Assembly: GCA_018263655.1 (NCBI GenBank)
Contig: JAANWY010000383.1
Coordinates: 1-13,241 of the forward strand
DNA: 13,241 bases
From: Anaerolineales bacterium
GTDB lineage: Bacteria > Chloroflexota > Anaerolineae > Epilineales > JAANWY01
Direction: 5' to 3'
Position 1 is the stretch's first letter, and each line of letters opens with the position of its first letter. Under the pieces are notes generated by a model. That model was not told the origin of the DNA and searched no databases. It saw only the letters and a program-made list of their open reading frames with translations. This document shows positions 1-6,752 of this stretch, piece after piece. Both the position numbers and the translations under genes were made by a program.

Positions 1-81
1 CGGTCTCTTCTTGTGTAGGCACGCATTGCCTGAGTAGTTGCCAGTACCTACGGTGAAAATGCTGATCTGACGGAGAGGCGC

Positions 82-462
82 GTGACCATGAGCTGGCACT
101 TGTCACCAGAGGCCATGACGGCGTATCGGGCTACGGCCGAGCAGCGCTGGAAAGAGCAAGAAAGAGAGCGATTGGAGCGTCACGAGCGAGCTTGGCGCAT
201 AGCGCGCCAAGCATCAGTGTTGTTGAGGGAGCAATACGGTGCCGATAGAGTGGCGGCTTTTGGCTCGCTGGTTCACCGTGACTGGTTTTCCAAGACATCG
301 GATGTGGATCTAGCGGTGTGGGGGCTGGAGAGCGAAGACTACTTCGTGGCTGTTGCTAAGCTTCAGGACCTTTCACCAGAGTTTCAGGTTGATCTGGTGG
401 CTGTGGAACACTGTAGACCCGAACTGCGAGCCGTCATCATGAACGAGGGAGAGCCATTGTGA
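82..462 (+). CDS. MNT-type nucleotidyltransferase, probable antitoxin of a HEPN-MNT pair
   Basis: This is a 126-residue minimal nucleotidyltransferase. Residues 20-50 form a highly charged, probably coiled-coil helix. The NTase core follows, with GS at 61-62, the metal-binding pair D74-V-D76 (context SDVDLAVWG) and a third carboxylate at D104 (VDLV), which is the pol-beta-fold catalytic triad. The spacing is GS-X11-DxD, one residue longer than the GS-X10-DxD usually quoted for MntA. In known pairs the MNT protein neutralises its HEPN partner by AMPylating it; that role is inferred here from the motif and from the 4-bp overlap (GTGA) with the HEPN gene downstream. The start is uncertain: GTG at 82 has GGAG at 72-75 upstream, and ATG at 88 is also possible. 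Base composition looks less GC-rich than the ABC gene that follows, which could reflect transfer. Confidence 0.85.
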   Translation: MTMSWHLSPEAMTAYRATAEQRWKEQERERLERHERAWRIARQASVLLREQYGADRVAAFGSLVHRDWFSKTSDVDLAVWGLESEDYFVAVAKLQDLSPEFQVDLVAVEHCRPELRAVIMNEGEPL

Positions 463-944
463 AGGACACCTACTTAGCTGTTGCAGGTCGCGTTCGTCAG
501 GAGTTGCAGGAGTTAACAGAAGTTGTCGAGCGGACAACTAATATTTGGCAGCGAGCTTCGCAATCGGCTGACGACTACTATGTGGATGCTACAGCACTCA
601 ATCTGCATGGTTTCTACGCCGGCGTGGAGCGCATATTCGAGATCATAGCAGATCGAATTGACAGGGCGAAGCCCACTGGTGCATATTGGCATCAGGAGTT
701 GCTGCAGCAGATGGCTGCTGAGATCCCCCGTGTCCGACCGGCAGTATTGAGTTCGGAAACGCGCGACAAGTTGGACAGGTACCGAGGCTTCCGGCACGTT
801 GTGCGCAACGTCTATACATTCAACTTGGATGCTGAACAAGTTGAGGTACTGGTCAGGCAATTACAGCCGACAATGGATCGGGTGTCTCACGACTTGCTGG
901 AATTTGCTGACTTTCTTGAGCAGGTTGGGTCGGGCGAACGGTAA
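459..944 (+). CDS. HEPN-domain protein, probable HepT-like RNase toxin
   Basis: This 161-residue all-alpha protein resembles the HepT-like ribonuclease-toxin branch of the HEPN superfamily. The sequence LNLHGFYAGVERIFE (48-62) and the GAYWHQELLQQMA segment (74-86) match helices I recall from this group. The expected RNase signature R-X4-6-H is present as R107-X5-H113 within YRGFRHVVRNVY, with a tyrosine at 119. The canonical AMPylation-target tyrosine sits two residues after the histidine (HxY), whereas here it is six residues away, so the regulatory chemistry may differ. It starts with GTG overlapping the antitoxin stop, which implies translational coupling, and has AGGGAG upstream. The exporter ATG lies only 2 bp beyond its stop. 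RNase activity is inferred from the motif. An alternative is a HEPN substrate-binding partner without toxicity. Confidence 0.8.
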   Translation: MKDTYLAVAGRVRQELQELTEVVERTTNIWQRASQSADDYYVDATALNLHGFYAGVERIFEIIADRIDRAKPTGAYWHQELLQQMAAEIPRVRPAVLSSETRDKLDRYRGFRHVVRNVYTFNLDAEQVEVLVRQLQPTMDRVSHDLLEFADFLEQVGSGER

Positions 945-946
945 CC

Positions 947-2842
947 ATGGGATTTCACGGTGGTGGTTGGTGGGCGTTTCTCAGGTACGACGAGAGCAAG
1001 GGGAAGCCTCAGGTTGACCGCGCGCTGCTGAAGCGCGTATTCGGCTATGCGCGCCCCTACTGGAAACAAGCCGGCCTCATGCTTGCCGGCATTCTCGCCA
1101 GCTCCCTGATCCAACTCATCCCACCCCTCCTCTACCGCGACCTCATCGACAACGTGTTGCCTAGCGGCGACATCACACGCCTCAACCTGCTCGCCGTCGC
1201 CATGATCGCGGTGCCCATCGTCGGCGGCCTCATCGACGTCGGACAGCGCTATCTCAGCGCCCGCGTCGGCGAAGGTGTGATCTACGATCTGCGCCAGCAG
1301 ATGTACGACCACCTGCAGCACATGTCGATCCGCTTCTTCACAGATACCAAATCTGGTGAAATCATCTCGCGCTTCAACAACGACGTCGTGGGCGCTCAGA
1401 GTGCCATCACGGGCACCTTGCCCAACATCATCACCAACGTCATCACCCTGGTCACCACTTTCGGCATCATGATCTCCATCGAGTGGCGGCTGGCTGTGTT
1501 GTCGGTGGCGGTGTTGCCGCTGTTCCTGATCCCCACGCGCCGTGTGGGTCGGATTCTGCGCGATATCCGCCGGCGCGCCATGGAATACAACGCCGATATG
1601 AGCAGCATGATTAGTGAGACGCTGAGCATCAACGGCGCCTTGCTGGTCAAGACCTTCGGCCGGCAGCGCGACGAAATCGGCCGCTTCCGTGACGTTAACC
1701 GCAAAGTGCGCGACATCGGTGTGCGGCGCGCCATGATCGGCCGCTGGTTCTTCCTCGGCTTGGGTATCGCCGGCGCCATCGGCACGGCCCTCATCTACTG
1801 GTTTGGCGGACACCTGGTGCTCCGCGATTCCATCACCATCGGTACCATTGTTGCCTTCGCGGCCTACCTCAACCGGCTGTACCAGCCCATCTCGGCGCTG
1901 TCCAACGTCCAGGTCGAGTTCGCCAGCTCCATGGTCAGCTTCGAGCGCGTCTTCGAGTACCTGGATTTGCCGCAGGAGATCCAGGACAAGCCGCACGCTG
2001 TCGAGTTGGACACCGTTGACGGTCGCATTCGCTTCGAAGATGTGTCCTTCAGCTATCAGGCCGGTGATCGGGGACCGGATACAGGTGTCGCCGCCGGCAA
2101 CGGACGGCGGGACGGCGGGGATGAGGTGCCGGGGGATGTGTACAGCCGGCAGTGGGCACTGCGTCACATATCGTTCGAAGTCGAGCCAGGCCAACTCGTG
2201 GCGTTGGTCGGGCCCAGCGGCGCCGGCAAAACGACGGTTACCTATCTGTTTCCACGCCTGTACGATCCAACCGAGGGGCGCATTTTGCTGGACGGCCACG
2301 ATTTGCGGGACGTCACACAGGAATCCCTCGCTCGCCAGATCGGCATGGTCACTCAAGAGACCTACCTGTTCCACGATACCGTTCGGGCCAACCTGCTGTA
2401 CGCTAACCCCGATGCGACAAACGCCGAACTGGAAGCCGCCTGCCGAGCGGCCAACATCCACGACTTCATCGCCGCGCTGCCCGATGGCTACGATACGGTG
2501 GTGGGGGAACGCGGCTACCGGCTGTCGGGCGGCGAGAAGCAGCGACTGGCCATTGCGCGCGTCATTCTCAAAGACCCGCGCATCTTGGTGCTGGATGAGG
2601 CGACATCGCACCTGGACTCGCAGTCCGAGGCGTTGATCCAGGAGGCGCTGGAGCGCATCATGGAAGAGCGAACCAGCCTGGTGATCGCCCACCGCCTGTC
2701 GACGATCTTGGTCGCTGACAAGATCTTGGTTCTGGATCGCGGCCGGATAGTGGAACAGGGAGCCCATCGCGACCTCCTGCGCCGGGCTGGCCTCTACGCC
2801 GAGCTGTACGAGACCCAGTTCGACCGTAAGCCAACCTCATGA
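947..2842 (+). CDS. ABC exporter, fused transmembrane and ATPase domains
   Basis: This 631-residue half-transporter of the MsbA/BmrA exporter type would act as a dimer in the inner membrane; the substrate cannot be read from sequence. The TMD spans about 40-320 with six predicted helices (near 42-64, 79-97, 155-177, 180-197, 265-290, 296-312). The NBD holds Walker A G422-T430 (GPSGAGKTT), Q-loop Q470, signature LSGGE 526-530, Walker B ILVLDE 546-551 with catalytic E551, and switch H582. All catalytic residues are intact. A Gly/Asp/Arg-rich insert of roughly 25 residues (about 372-400) lies between the A-loop Y370 and the strand WALRHISF, where relatives have a short turn. The start at 947, 2 bp after the HEPN stop, gives an N-terminus (MGFHGGGWWA) like Chloroflexota homologues I recall, although the Shine-Dalgarno sequence is weak. 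The stop overlaps the next start (ATGA). Confidence 0.93.
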   Translation: MGFHGGGWWAFLRYDESKGKPQVDRALLKRVFGYARPYWKQAGLMLAGILASSLIQLIPPLLYRDLIDNVLPSGDITRLNLLAVAMIAVPIVGGLIDVGQRYLSARVGEGVIYDLRQQMYDHLQHMSIRFFTDTKSGEIISRFNNDVVGAQSAITGTLPNIITNVITLVTTFGIMISIEWRLAVLSVAVLPLFLIPTRRVGRILRDIRRRAMEYNADMSSMISETLSINGALLVKTFGRQRDEIGRFRDVNRKVRDIGVRRAMIGRWFFLGLGIAGAIGTALIYWFGGHLVLRDSITIGTIVAFAAYLNRLYQPISALSNVQVEFASSMVSFERVFEYLDLPQEIQDKPHAVELDTVDGRIRFEDVSFSYQAGDRGPDTGVAAGNGRRDGGDEVPGDVYSRQWALRHISFEVEPGQLVALVGPSGAGKTTVTYLFPRLYDPTEGRILLDGHDLRDVTQESLARQIGMVTQETYLFHDTVRANLLYANPDATNAELEAACRAANIHDFIAALPDGYDTVVGERGYRLSGGEKQRLAIARVILKDPRILVLDEATSHLDSQSEALIQEALERIMEERTSLVIAHRLSTILVADKILVLDRGRIVEQGAHRDLLRRAGLYAELYETQFDRKPTS

Positions 2843-3842
2843 TCGCCTGGTCTGACCTTCGAAACAAGATCATATTGTCTGTCATTTTTGGCATTGCCAT
2901 CGCGGCCGTGCTCGCGATGTTCGCCGACCTCCCGCGCACGTTGGCGGCCCTGCAGCGCTTCGACTGGCGCTATCTGCCACTGATTCTCGGTCTTACGCTG
3001 GTCAACTACGCCTTGCGCTTCGTGAAGTGGCACTACTATGTGGGACAGATTGGCGCCGGCCACGTCAGCCTCGGCGATAGCCTGAAAATCTTCGTCGCCG
3101 GCTTCACCATGATCATGACGCCAGGCAAAATCGGCGAGTTCTTCAAGACTGGGCCCTCAAGCAGACAGACGGCGTCGCCATCAGCCGCGCGGCGCCCATC
3201 GTCTTGGCCGAGCGGCTCACCGACGGCTTGGCGATGGTGGTGCTTGCGGCGGCCGGCCTCACACTGTATCGCTATGGCGCTGCCATGTTGGTGGCCGTTG
3301 TCTTGACCATGGGGGGGCTGGTCGTCGTTGTGCAGACACGGCCGCTGGCGCTGTGGCTGTTGCGCCAGGGCGAACGGATTGCCATCGTTGCACGCTTCGC
3401 CCACAGCCTCCGCCAGTTCTACGAGAGTGCCTATCTACTGTTCAGTTTGAAGAACCTCGCTTTTGCCATTGGTCTGGGGGTCGTTTCCTGGGGAGCCGAA
3501 GGTGTTGCGCTGTATCTGGTGCTTCTGGGGTTGGGATTCGTTGGAACGCCGGTGCTGTTGGTGCAGGCGGTCTCAGCTCTGGCGTTGTCGACGATTCTGG
3601 GAGCGATATCCTTCTTGCCAGGTGGGCTTGGCGTCGCCGATGGTAGCCTGGCCGGCCTCCTGTTGCTGGTGACGAATACCGGAGCCGACACAGCCGTCGC
3701 CGCCACGCTCGTCATTCGGTTCGCGACCCTGTGGTTCGGGGTTGTGTTGGGGGCCTTAACCTTGGTTGGCTACCGCCGCGAGTTGCTGCCGGCTAGTGTG
3801 ACTGCCAGCCCGAGCAGGGGGGCTGATGGGCTGATGGATTGA
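2839..3842 (+). pseudogene. Lysylphosphatidylglycerol synthase TM / UPF0104 membrane protein, one frameshift
   Basis: This is an integral membrane protein of the family related to the MprF N-terminal flippase domain, YbhN and AglD. The first frame (2839-3150) encodes about 104 residues with two or three hydrophobic helices and the family motif TPGKIGE. The protein continues in another frame from 3151 to 3839 with ERLTDGLAM and GGLGVADGSLAG, both family landmarks. Adding one base between 3150 and 3151 (ACT GG becoming ACT TGG) would restore KTWALKQTDG and a continuous protein of about 334 residues, the normal family length. The defect is therefore a single missing base and could be a sequencing or assembly error, a recent mutation or a programmed shift. 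No long slippery homopolymer is visible there. The ATGA overlap with the exporter suggests they are co-transcribed and may share a lipid- or envelope-related role. The bidirectional terminator follows at 3883. Confidence 0.82.
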
Positions 3843-3882
3843 AAGCCGAACCCCAGATACCGCACAACGCGCCGGTGCAGAG

Positions 3883-3916
3883 AAAAGGCCACGCTTACTT
3901 CCGAGCGTGGCCTTTT
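3883..3916. terminator. Bidirectional rho-independent terminator
   Basis: A perfect 13-bp stem, AAAAGGCCACGCT (3883-3895) paired with AGCGTGGCCTTTT (3904-3916), encloses an 8-nt loop. It has an A tract on one side and a T tract on the other, so it can stop transcripts on both strands. It lies 41 bp after the UPF0104 stop and about 200 bp after the rplL stop, where the two convergent operons meet. Confidence 0.92.
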
Positions 3917-3938
3917 GCGTTCGTAGCGGCGCCAACGC

Positions 3939-4034
3939 CCCTTGCGAAGGTTCGGAGCAGCCTTGGCAAGAGACGGACATTCGACGGGCGAAGATCCTTT
4001 CAACCCGAATGCGAGTGGCAAACCTTCGCAAGGG
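3939..4034. repeat. 96-bp element bounded by perfect 14-bp inverted repeats
   Basis: CCCTTGCGAAGGTT (3939-3952) and its exact reverse complement (4021-4034) flank a 68-bp interior. That interior contains a second inverted pair, CATTCG (3978-3983) and CGAATG (4006-4011). The element lies between the bidirectional terminator and the end of rplL in the 3843-4114 gap. No target-site duplication is evident next to the arms. It could be a structured 3' end of the ribosomal transcript, a small palindromic or MITE-like element, or a small RNA; the sequence alone does not decide. Confidence 0.6.
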
Positions 4035-4068
4035 TCCCCACCACCCGAACGGTTACACTACGACTATG

Positions 4069-4086
4069 AACTCCATAACGGGAGTT
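4069..4086 (-). other. Hairpin just after rplL
   Basis: AACTCC (4069-4074) and GGAGTT (4081-4086) form a perfect 6-bp stem with a 6-nt loop about 30 nt beyond the rplL stop. There is no T tract on the - strand, so it is a weak terminator at best. It may serve as 3'-end protection upstream of the stronger terminator at 3883. Confidence 0.4.
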
Positions 4087-4114
4087 GCTAGTAGCAGCGC
4101 CGTTAGCTGTCCGA

Positions 4115-4510
4115 CTACTTGAGTTCTACAGTCGCGCCGGCCTCCTCCAGGCGGGATTTGGTCTCTTCGGCCTCGTCCTTGCTGACGCCCTGACGGATGG
4201 GGGACTCGTCGCCGGTCTCGACGGCTTCCTTCGACTCGCGCAGACCCAGCGAGGTCAACTCGCGCACGGCTTTGATGACCTGAATCTTCTGTGGGCCGAT
4301 GTCACTGATGAAGACGTCGAACTCTGTCTTCTCTTCTTCCTCTGCCTCGGCTTCGGCAGCGCCCGGGGCCATCATGGCCGGCATCGCACCGACGGCCGGG
4401 GCTGCACTCACGCCCCACTCGTCCTGCAGATCCTGCGAGAGCTGTGCAAGTTCCAGAGCGTTCAATGAGTTCAGTAGTTCCTTTACCTCAGCAAGTTTAT
4501 CTTCAGCCAT
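4115..4510 (-). CDS. rplL: 50S ribosomal protein L7/L12
   Basis: This is the multicopy stalk protein that recruits EF-Tu, EF-G and other translational GTPases to the ribosome. It has 131 residues, normal for the family: an N-terminal dimerisation domain (1-33, LAEVKELLNSLNALEL), an Ala/Met/Pro and Glu-rich hinge (34-60) and the C-terminal domain (61-131) with KIQVIKAVRELTSLGL and EEAGATVELK. The start is the ATG at 4510 giving MAEDKLAEV. AGGAGG sits 10 nt upstream, while an in-frame ATG at 4519 is only about 1 nt from the same Shine-Dalgarno. It is the last gene of the ribosomal operon, 109 bp after rplJ. No rpoB follows. The segment RESKEAVETGDESPI is a little divergent from the usual KEAKDLVD form. 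Confidence 0.97.
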   Translation of the reverse strand: MAEDKLAEVKELLNSLNALELAQLSQDLQDEWGVSAAPAVGAMPAMMAPGAAEAEAEEEEKTEFDVFISDIGPQKIQVIKAVRELTSLGLRESKEAVETGDESPIRQGVSKDEAEETKSRLEEAGATVELK

Positions 4511-4603
4511 TGTCGTCATTCCTCCTGTTTGCATGTATTTGTACACTTTGCACGGTGCACTTGTTCGAGTAGTTGAATTGAGGCATACGCCCCGTGATCA
4601 GTA

Positions 4604-4620
4604 ATCGGTGAATCACCGAT
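4604..4620 (-). other. 17-bp palindrome at the rplJ stop
   Basis: ATCGGTGA and TCACCGAT are separated by one base, and the palindrome touches the rplJ stop codon. A second pairing, GTGATC with GATCAC, overlaps it and offers an alternative fold. There is no T tract. It could be an RNase processing site or a partial terminator that sets the L10:L12 ratio; this is inference. Confidence 0.5.
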
Positions 4621-5174
4621 CACTGCTGCTGATCCGCATAGGCCTGTAGCGTATTGACCAGCTCGCGTTGCGGTGCTTCCAGCGTACGAACCAGTTCGCC
4701 GGCCGGCGCTTCGAGTACGCCAACGAGGCTGGATGCAGGGCCCTGCAGGGCACCAACCACCTGGGCGAGCAGTGTCTCCAGTGGCGGCAGGTCGGCCAAG
4801 GCCTCGACCTTTTTGGCCCCGATGATTTGACTGCCTACGAGGCCACCCTTGATCGCCAGCGCGCCCGTTTCCTTGGCGAAGTCCAGCAATGCCTTGGTGG
4901 GGCTGGCGATGTTTTCCCCGAGCAGCGCGAGGGCCGTCGGCCCCACCAAGTGCTCTTTGGGGACCGGGCGATCAATCGCCTCGAGGGCAATCCGGGTGAG
5001 CGTGTTCTTGACAACCTGATAGTCAGCCGCTGTGTCCTGCAACTTAGCTCGCAGCTCTTGCTGATCGGACACTGACAGGCCCCGGAAGTCTGTCAGGATG
5101 ATGACATCCGTGGTTTCCAACTTCCCTTTCAGGTCCTCAACAAGTTTTTCCTTCTCTTCACGGTTAATAGCCAA
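4620..5174 (-). CDS. rplJ: 50S ribosomal protein L10
   Basis: L10 anchors the L7/L12 dimers to the 23S rRNA at the stalk base. The protein has 184 residues: an RNA-binding N-terminal part (MAINREEKEKLVEDLKGKL, then TDFRGLSVSDQQELR, VVKNTL) and a long C-terminal helix (about 130-180) made of near-repeats such as LEAPAGELVRTLEAPQRELV, which should hold several L12 dimers. The start is TTG at 5174. It is preceded by AAGGAGGTGAT, which is complementary to the whole 11-nt 16S anti-Shine-Dalgarno tail, with the GGAGG core about 9 nt from the start. No in-frame ATG is nearby. An attenuator-like hairpin lies directly upstream (5201-5238), as expected for L10 autoregulation. Confidence 0.96.
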   Translation of the reverse strand: MAINREEKEKLVEDLKGKLETTDVIILTDFRGLSVSDQQELRAKLQDTAADYQVVKNTLTRIALEAIDRPVPKEHLVGPTALALLGENIASPTKALLDFAKETGALAIKGGLVGSQIIGAKKVEALADLPPLETLLAQVVGALQGPASSLVGVLEAPAGELVRTLEAPQRELVNTLQAYADQQQ

Positions 5175-5492
5175 GCAATATCACCTCCTTCTGGCTCGAC
5201 AAAACAGAAACGCCTCCGTGCCAACCGACACGAAGGCGCAACAAGTTGACGATGTCGTTACTATTACTAGATCGTCTAGTTTTCTGTGTTGTTTCTTCGC
5301 CTTGGCAGGCTACCCATTAAGCGCTCCTAGTGGAAGCGCACCTGCTGTCTCTGGCGTGTTGTGTAGCTATTCGATTATGGTGACTACCTTGACAAACTCA
5401 CATTCTACTCAGGATGCTAGTCCTGATACCTCCTGAACGGTTACAAACATTTGTCTAATGTGACATTGTCAAGCTACTCTCTGCACGATTGT
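5175..5492 (-). promoter_or_regulatory. rplJ (L10) leader region
   Basis: This 318-bp gap contains no gene. In transcript order it holds a hairpin TCAGGA/TCCTGA (5409-5426), a GCGCT/AGCGC hairpin with a bulge (about 5321-5338), the segment AAGGCG-aagaaa-CAAC (about 5287-5302), a perfect ACTAGA/TCTAGT hairpin (5266-5280) and the terminator at 5201-5238. The segment AAGGCG plus CAAC is complementary to GTTGCGCCTT, the 5' side of the terminator stem, and could act as antiterminator. Known L10 leaders bind the L10-L12 complex and trigger termination; the architecture matches that class. I have not matched the L10-binding core base by base. Confidence 0.7.
5201..5238 (-). terminator. Attenuator terminator in the rplJ leader
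   Basis: On the - strand CGCCTTCGTG (5238-5229) pairs with CACGGAGGCG (5220-5211) over 10 bp with one G-U wobble and an 8-nt loop. It is followed at once by the T-rich run TTTCTGTTTT (5210-5201). It sits about 20 nt before the rplJ Shine-Dalgarno and after rplA, so it can cut transcription between L1 and L10. Confidence 0.8.
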
Positions 5493-6215
5493 TTATGCCG
5501 CCGGCCGCAGCGTGAGCGTCTCGGAAAGATCGAGCTTAACGCCCGGCCCCATCGTCGTCGTCAGAACGATGTTGCGGATGAACTGACCCTTGGCGCCGGG
5601 TGGTCGGGAACGGACAATCTCGTCTACGAGTGAGCCTAAGTTGTTTAGAAGTTTGTCGTCACCGAAGCTCACTTTGCCGATGGGGATGTGCAAGTTCCCA
5701 GCCTTGTCCACGCGGAACTCCAGCCGGCCTTTCTTCATCTCATCGATGATGCGTGGTATGTCTTCGCCGTCCACCACGGTGCCGGCCTTCGGGTTGGGCA
5801 TCAGGCCTCGCGGGCCAAGAATCTTGCCCAACCGGCCGACGACGCGCATCATGGGCGGCGTGGCCAGCGCGACGTCGAACTCCAGCCAGCCATCCTGGAT
5901 CTTCTCGGCCATGTCGTCGCTTCCGACGAGGTCTGCGCCGGCATCTTCGGCAATCTTGGCGTCCTCGCCCTCGGCGAACACGAGCACCGTGACCTCGCGG
6001 CCGGTCCCGTGCGGCAGCAGAACCGTGCCGCGAACCTGCTGATCCGCGTGGCGTGGGTCAACGCCCAAGCGCATGTGCACTTCGACAGTTTCGTCGAAAT
6101 CTACGTACGATGCCTTCTTAGCCAACTCCACGGCGTCTGCCGGCCCATAAGTTCTGGTTCGATCGATCAAATTGACCGCTTCAATATAGCGTTTGCCGTG
6201 CTTGTTGCGTGCCAT
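5493..6215 (-). CDS. rplA: 50S ribosomal protein L1
   Basis: L1 forms the mobile stalk near the E site and moves deacylated tRNA; in many bacteria it also represses its own operon by binding the L11-L1 mRNA. The 240-residue protein starts MARNKHGKRY and carries the family hallmark GPRGLMPNPK at 134-143, followed by AGTVVDGED, and the C-terminal half FIRNIVLTTTMGPGVKLD. The start is ATG at 6215, with GAGG about 9 nt upstream inside the end of rplK. An upstream in-frame TTG at 6233 would add six residues but overlaps rplK and lacks a ribosome-binding site. Only 4 bp separate it from the rplK stop, so the two are translationally coupled. Confidence 0.97.
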   Translation of the reverse strand: MARNKHGKRYIEAVNLIDRTRTYGPADAVELAKKASYVDFDETVEVHMRLGVDPRHADQQVRGTVLLPHGTGREVTVLVFAEGEDAKIAEDAGADLVGSDDMAEKIQDGWLEFDVALATPPMMRVVGRLGKILGPRGLMPNPKAGTVVDGEDIPRIIDEMKKGRLEFRVDKAGNLHIPIGKVSFGDDKLLNNLGSLVDEIVRSRPPGAKGQFIRNIVLTTTMGPGVKLDLSETLTLRPAA

Positions 6216-6219
6216 TATT

Positions 6220-6645
6220 CTATTCCTCGACAATGATTCCCATGCTGCGAGCTGTACCCTCGATCATCCGCATCGCGGCCTCGGTGTCCGTAGCGTTGAG
6301 GTCCTTCATCTTCATATCTGCGATGTCGTGAACCTGTTGTCGTGACACGGTGCCGACTTTGTTTGCGTTGGGTTCGCCTGATCCCTTTTCGACGCCGGCC
6401 GCCTGTTTCAGCAAAGTTGCAGCCGGCGGAGTCTTGGTGATGAAGTTGAAAGATTGGTCCTGGTAGATCGTGATCTCAACCGGAACAACCATGCCTATCT
6501 GACTGGCCGTTCGGGCATTGTATTCCTTGCAGAACTGCATAATGTTGACGCCGTGCGGGCCAAGTGCAGTGGCTACGGGCGGCTGCGGGCCGGCTTTGCC
6601 GGCCTCAATTTGCAACTTTACAACGGCTTTCACTTTCTGTGGCAC
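6220..6645 (-). CDS. rplK: 50S ribosomal protein L11
   Basis: L11 binds the GTPase-associated region of 23S rRNA and takes part in factor binding; it is the thiostrepton site. The protein is 141 residues, exactly the family length, when started at the GTG at 6645 (VPQKVKAVVKLQIEAG). The N-terminal domain contains KAGPQPPVATALGPHGVNI with its proline cluster. The C-terminal RNA-binding domain has KTPPAATLLKQAAG and the end ARSMGIIVEE. GGAGG lies 7 nt before this GTG. The open frame continues 26 codons upstream to 6723, but that extension is basic, unlike L11, and covers the structured intergenic leader, so I reject it. rplA follows after 4 bp. Confidence 0.96.
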   Translation of the reverse strand: MPQKVKAVVKLQIEAGKAGPQPPVATALGPHGVNIMQFCKEYNARTASQIGMVVPVEITIYQDQSFNFITKTPPAATLLKQAAGVEKGSGEPNANKVGTVSRQQVHDIADMKMKDLNATDTEAAMRMIEGTARSMGIIVEE

Positions 6646-6678
6646 TACGATACCTCCACTACGTCGTCTGTTCGGCGA

Positions 6679-6721
6679 GGTCTCCTGACTGGCGCCGTTT
6701 TTTCGCTTCGGCCGGGAGACC
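6679..6721 (-). promoter_or_regulatory. Inverted repeat directly upstream of rplK
   Basis: GGTCTCC (6679-6685) and GGAGACC (6715-6721) form a perfect 7-bp outer stem around a 29-nt interior with further GC-rich partial pairing. The interior shows A6 on the transcript strand. It ends about 26 nt before the rplK Shine-Dalgarno. It may be part of an L1- or L11-responsive leader; no binding-site match was established. Confidence 0.5.
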
Positions 6722-6733
6722 ATCGGCGATTAA

Positions 6734-6752
6734 GAGAAGTTTGTGTCTTCTC
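6734..6752 (-). promoter_or_regulatory. Hairpin overlapping the 3' arm of the nusG-rplK junction element
   Basis: GAGAAG (6734-6739) and CTTCTC (6747-6752) form a perfect 6-bp stem with a 7-nt loop. Bases 6749-6752 are shared with the outer stem of the adjacent three-way junction, so the two structures compete, as in switch-like leaders. Confidence 0.45.

Noticed and set aside
1..81. Promoter for the HEPN-MNT pair
   Set aside because: No convincing -35/-10 pair in the 81 available bases; only a 5-bp inverted repeat GTAGG/CCTAC is visible.
1803..2636. 277-codon + strand frame inside the ABC gene
   Set aside because: It is a shifted-frame shadow rich in Ser, Arg, Thr and Pro with no domain, fully inside a conserved gene.
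887..2767. 626-codon open frame antisense to the ABC exporter
   Set aside because: The sense strand has all ABC motifs. The antisense product is low-complexity, Asp/Gln/His-rich and resembles no family, as expected from codon bias in a GC-rich gene.
5467..5472. TTGACA on the - strand after rplA as a -35 box for rplJ
   Set aside because: No acceptable -10 hexamer lies 16-18 bp downstream.
6646..6723. 26-codon N-terminal extension of rplK
   Set aside because: It is basic and unlike L11, covers an inverted repeat in the leader, and a GTG with GGAGG at the right distance gives the exact family length.
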